Of a stretch of DNA of 64,000 bases, positions 62,182 to 64,000 are shown in pieces (the first letter of the stretch is position 1; each line of letters begins with the position of its first letter). Below the pieces are notes generated by a model that did no database searches, was not told the DNA's origin, and was given only the letters and a program-made list of their open reading frames with translations. The stretch lies in NCBI RefSeq assembly GCF_001597725.1, contig NZ_LUTR01000003.1:186001-250000 (forward strand). Direction: 5' to 3'. This DNA comes from Neptuniibacter marinus (GTDB lineage: Bacteria; Pseudomonadota; Gammaproteobacteria; Pseudomonadales; Balneatricaceae). A program made the position numbers and the translations under genes.

Positions 62182-63108
62182 ATGAGTGATCAACCCTTGT
62201 TTTCTAATTCGGTGAAAAATGAACTGCATAGCCTTAGAGATTATATCCGTTTTGCGATGAGTCAATTTGGTGAACACCGAGTTTATTTTGGGCATGGGAC
62301 GGATAATGCTTGGGATGAGGCGACACAATTGGTCTTGGCCGCTGTTCATCTACCTTGGAATATAAATCCTGCTGTTTTGGACGGTCGTTTAACGGAAGAT
62401 GAAAAGGAGCGGGTATTAGATTTTATTAAACTACGTACGCTAAGGCGTAAGCCATTGCCATATATCACTCATGAATCTTGGTTCTGCGAACTGCCTTTCT
62501 TTGTTGATGAAAGGGTGCTGATTCCTCGTTCTCCTATTGCTGAGCTTATTCAAAGTGAGTTTGCTCCATGGCTAAGAGAGGGGAGTGTTGATCGCATTTT
62601 AGATCTTTGTACTGGGAGTGGTTGTATTGGTATAGCTTGCGCTTATGCATTTCCCGAAGCGGAAGTTGATCTCGCGGATATTTCTAAGGGGGCACTCGAT
62701 GTTGCAAATATTAACATTGAGAAACATGAGATGATTGATCGTGTGCATACCATTGAAAGTGATCTGTTTTCCGATTTAGACGGTAGAAAGTATGATCTGA
62801 TTGTCAGTAATCCCCCTTATGTTGATGAGGCCGATCTAGCGTCTATGCCCGATGAATATAGCCATGAGCCAGAAATCGCTTTAGGTTCAGGCTCTGATGG
62901 ATTGGATATTACGCGTAGAATTTTACGGGAAGCATCTGAATATTTAACCGATGACGGTCTTCTTGTGGTTGAAGTCGGTAATAGCGAAGTACATTTAATG
63001 GAAACTTATCCAGAGCTTCCTTTAATTTGGCTAGAATTTGAGAATGGTGGAAATGGCGTATTTACCATTACTGCTCAAGAGCTACGTGCATATAGAGATA
63101 GCATTTAA
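62182..63108 (+). CDS. prmB: ribosomal protein L3 glutamine methyltransferase
   Basis: 308-residue SAM-dependent enzyme methylating a Gln of ribosomal protein L3. SAM site ILDLCTGSGCIGIACAYA, catalytic NPPYVDEADLASMPDEY, and near the start FGEHRVYFGHGTDNAWDEA as in E. coli PrmB. The ATG at 62182 gives an N-terminus like that enzyme; upstream starts at 62092 or 62143 would overlap or crowd smrB. It precedes aroC by 63 bp. Confidence 0.94.
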   Translation: MSDQPLFSNSVKNELHSLRDYIRFAMSQFGEHRVYFGHGTDNAWDEATQLVLAAVHLPWNINPAVLDGRLTEDEKERVLDFIKLRTLRRKPLPYITHESWFCELPFFVDERVLIPRSPIAELIQSEFAPWLREGSVDRILDLCTGSGCIGIACAYAFPEAEVDLADISKGALDVANINIEKHEMIDRVHTIESDLFSDLDGRKYDLIVSNPPYVDEADLASMPDEYSHEPEIALGSGSDGLDITRRILREASEYLTDDGLLVVEVGNSEVHLMETYPELPLIWLEFENGGNGVFTITAQELRAYRDSI

Positions 63109-63111
63109 TTT

Positions 63112-63126
63112 GCTATAATTACGCGC
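63112..63126 (+). promoter_or_regulatory. extended -10 promoter of aroC
   Basis: TGCTATAAT (63111-63119) is a perfect extended -10, giving a transcript start near 63126 and a leader of about 46 nt before the aroC ATG. No good -35 is seen. Confidence 0.55.
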
Positions 63127-63171
63127 CTAATTTTTTATATATGTTTTTTTGTTTCTTAATGGACCGATACA

Positions 63172-64000
63172 ATGTCAGGAAATAGCTACGGTAAACTGTT
63201 TACGGTCACCACTTTTGGTGAAAGCCACGGTAAGGCATTAGGTTGTATTGTTGACGGCTGTCCTCCCGGCATTGAATTGTCTGAAGCTGATCTTCAGCTT
63301 GATCTGGATCGTCGTAAACCAGGTACATCTCGTCATACTACACAACGTCGAGAGGCGGATGAAGTGGAGATACTATCAGGTGTATTTGAAGGTAAAACGA
63401 CTGGTACACCTATAGGTTTGTTGATTAAAAATACAGATCAACGTTCTAAAGACTACTCTAATATTGAAGAGACTTTTCGACCTGCCCATGCGGATTATGT
63501 TTATACGCATAAATATGGTTTCCGTGATTATCGTGGTGGTGGGCGCTCTTCTGCCCGTGAAACAGCTATGCGGGTAGCGGCTGGAGCTATTGCTAAGAAG
63601 TTTTTGGCATCGAAAGGGGTGGAGGTAAAAGGTTATTTATCTCAGCTTGGCCCGGTAAAAATTGACCACGCAAAGTTTGACTGGAATGAAGTTCACAATA
63701 ATCCTTTTTTCAGTCCAGATGCTGAAATAGTCGCGACTATGGAGCAGTATATGGATGACCTTCGTAAAGAGGGAAATTCGGTAGGTGCAAAAATTAGTGT
63801 GGTAGCTACAGGTACACCTGTTGGTTTAGGTGAGCCTATATTTGATCGTTTGGACGCGGATCTAGCCCATGCTTTAATGAGTATTAATGCAGTCAAAGGT
63901 GTTGAAATTGGTGATGGTTTTGATTGTGTTGCTCAAAAAGGGACTGAGCATCGGGATGAGATGACACCGGATGGTTTTCTCTCAAATCATGCTGGCGGTG
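63172..64000 (+). CDS. aroC: chorismate synthase, 5' part
   Basis: The last enzyme of the shikimate pathway, making chorismate from 5-enolpyruvylshikimate-3-phosphate with reduced FMN. The first 276 codons are present and the frame runs off the right edge. [56 protein letters not shown] and [13 protein letters not shown] are the family signatures. The frame has no stop, so the gene continues beyond the window. Confidence 0.97.
   Translation, partial: MSGNSYGKLFTVTTFGESHGKALGCIVDGCPPGIELSEADLQLDLDRRKPGTSRHTTQRREADEVEILSGVFEGKTTGTPIGLLIKNTDQRSKDYSNIEETFRPAHADYVYTHKYGFRDYRGGGRSSARETAMRVAAGAIAKKFLASKGVEVKGYLSQLGPVKIDHAKFDWNEVHNNPFFSPDAEIVATMEQYMDDLRKEGNSVGAKISVVATGTPVGLGEPIFDRLDADLAHALMSINAVKGVEIGDGFDCVAQKGTEHRDEMTPDGFLSNHAGG

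Noticed and set aside
1-64000. CRISPR array, prophage, insertion sequence, integron, tRNA or rRNA
   Set aside because: Scanning by eye found no regularly spaced long repeats, transposase or integrase genes, terminal inverted repeats or tRNA T-loop signatures. A tRNAscan or Infernal run would be needed to exclude small RNA genes fully.

Overview
The window is ordinary chromosomal core sequence from a marine-type gammaproteobacterium, most likely Oceanospirillales or a close relative. This rests on gene content and order rather than a database search. Markers are a complete ccoNOQP-ccoG-fixH-ccoI-ccoS cbb3 oxidase region next to hemN, anr and apt; the Pseudomonas-like order topA / DUF6586 gene / small gene / sulA-lexA / dinG; smrB divergent from prmB-aroC; a PHA synthase; Mqo; and a LapD-LapG pair. 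By eye the base composition is AT-leaning (low to mid 40s percent GC) and even, with no sign of an island, prophage, insertion sequence, CRISPR array, tRNA or rRNA.

Layout. 1-9.9 kb: a truncated DUF1835-type gene, a diguanylate cyclase, a BicA-like SulP anion transporter, yigZ, a CDF metal exporter, a BASS transporter, queE, a DUF3087 membrane protein, a periplasmic rhodanese and a DUF4388-like protein. 10-14.2 kb: a TehA/SLAC1 carrier, rdgC, a periplasmic thioredoxin-like protein, a secreted hydrolase and apt. 14.2-25.8 kb: the microaerobic block, with anr, hemN, a SafE-like membrane protein, ccoS, ccoI, fixH, ccoG, ccoP, ccoQ, ccoO and ccoN, nearly all on the minus strand. 25.8-28.8 kb: a KANL3/Tex30-type hydrolase, rlmM, an ABM protein, tusA and a small ProQ/FinO-domain gene. 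28.8-34.2 kb: the minus-strand set norM, DUF3080 lipoprotein, lapG, lapD, plus a YkgJ-like gene. 34.3-42.6 kb: mqo, a SUKH protein with a helical partner, phaC, a glutaredoxin-like protein, tatD and slt. 42.7-55.5 kb: uup, a universal stress protein, small unknown genes, topA, sulA-lexA, dinG and rhlB. 55.5-64 kb: gpsA, sixA, a PglL-like ligase, a hydrolase, a DUF4892 gene, a patatin, smrB, prmB and the 5' part of aroC.

Links between genes. Anr-type sites (TTGAT-N4-ATCAA) lie upstream of ccoN, of the universal stress gene (perfect consensus) and of a stretch between apt and anr that looks like an unannotated small RNA gene. That stretch has a site centred at -41.5, a well placed -10 hexamer and an intrinsic terminator, predicting a plus-strand transcript of about 80 nt beside the anr gene. 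This is the most interesting signal I found. Others are an intrinsic terminator 13 nt before the fixH start codon, a structured leader before the ProQ-like gene, a probable CTG start codon in norM, three tandem LexA-type sites between lexA and dinG, and a shared TTGTTGCA-S-TGCA motif upstream of phaC and mqo.
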